Origin: Bacteroidales bacterium
Lineage (GTDB): Bacteria; Bacteroidota; Bacteroidia; Bacteroidales; WCHB1-69
Direction of reading: 5' to 3'
NCBI GenBank assembly: GCA_024400715.1
Contig: JAKSMH010000065.1
Location: 1-6,409 of the forward strand
Length of the DNA stretch: 6,409 nt
Position 1 is the stretch's first letter, and each line of letters opens with the position of its first letter. The notes beneath the pieces are model-generated. The model saw only the letters and a program-made list of their open reading frames with translations. It had not been told where the DNA came from and did no database searches. This document shows positions 6,260 to 6,409 of the stretch, piece after piece. Both the position numbers and the translations under genes were made by a program.

Positions 6260-6409
6260 TTATGAGAATAAAAAATCATCTGGATTATCCCTTTGGCTTT
6301 CAAGGCATTTGATCATAAACTCTATGCCTTGTGGTTTTCCCAAATTACCACCATATATATACACTTTCTTATCAAGTGGAATATCATATTTATTTCTAAT
6401 ATTTATACG
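6260..6409 (-). pseudogene. Glycosyltransferase family 4 (GT-B) remnant, 3'-truncated; 5' part outside window
   Basis: A minus-strand frame is open from the right edge to a TAA at 6262-6260 and gives 49 residues. Residues 7-22 (KYDIPLDKKVYIYGGN) and the following LGKPQGIEFMIKCLE are the hallmark of the hinge and start of the C-terminal nucleotide-sugar domain in WbuB-like family-4 glycosyltransferases, which build surface polysaccharides. Intact members carry on after this point with a strand like FFLIVGSGTE and roughly 150 more residues. Here the frame stops at DDFLFS, and I find no continuation in any frame between 6260 and the spt start, so this is a deletion or rearrangement rather than a simple frameshift. 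Whether the N-terminal half is intact beyond the edge cannot be seen. The assignment rests on a short but distinctive motif. Confidence 0.75.
6301..6331. repeat. Perfect 8-bp inverted repeat inside the glycosyltransferase remnant
   Basis: CAAGGCAT (6301-6308) and ATGCCTTG (6324-6331) are exact reverse complements around a 15-nt loop. They lie within codons for PQGIEF through KCLE, so the pairing may be incidental to coding sequence. Confidence 0.35.

Noticed and set aside
6260..6285. Single-base frameshift in the T6 run as the cause of the glycosyltransferase break
   Set aside because: Shifting frame gives FFILIM and then sequence with no glycosyltransferase features before a stop, so a larger loss of sequence is needed.

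Overview
The window looks like a Bacteroidota chromosome, most likely Bacteroidales. The reasons are a serine palmitoyltransferase (sphingolipid synthesis) of the Bacteroidota type, near-absence of Shine-Dalgarno sequences, moderately AT-rich coding DNA with very AT-rich spacers, and Bacteroidota-type promoter boxes (TAnnTTTG) upstream of the sphingolipid gene. I cannot name a genus from the sequence.

Left part (2-3737, plus strand): five genes with gaps of 17, 8, 27 and 18 nt that read as one operon entering from the left. In order they are the C-terminal part of an RseP-type site-2 protease, an LpxL/HtrB-type lipid A acyltransferase, an FMN nitroreductase, a thiamine diphosphokinase, and a classical short-chain dehydrogenase/reductase (SDR). 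I see no promoter or riboswitch between them. The first two act on the cell envelope; the next two are cofactor and redox functions.

Middle and right part (3743-6059, minus strand): a two-gene unit transcribed towards the left operon. It comprises serine palmitoyltransferase (spt) and, 10 nt downstream, a GNAT-fold protein that is a strong candidate for the bacterial ceramide synthase. The SDR and the GNAT gene converge with only 5 nt between their stop codons. Given its position, the SDR may be the keto-reductase of the same pathway. If so, one locus would carry condensation, N-acylation and reduction of the sphingoid base.

Right end (6060-6409): an AT-rich spt upstream region holding a good promoter candidate, a perfect 11-bp dyad that overlaps an alternative hairpin, and then a fragment of a family-4 glycosyltransferase on the minus strand. 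That fragment runs in from the right edge and ends at a stop soon after its GGNLGKPQG motif, with no continuation in any frame. It is best read as a 3'-truncated remnant, marking a rearrangement junction beside the sphingolipid genes. A plus-strand promoter-like box points into this junction.
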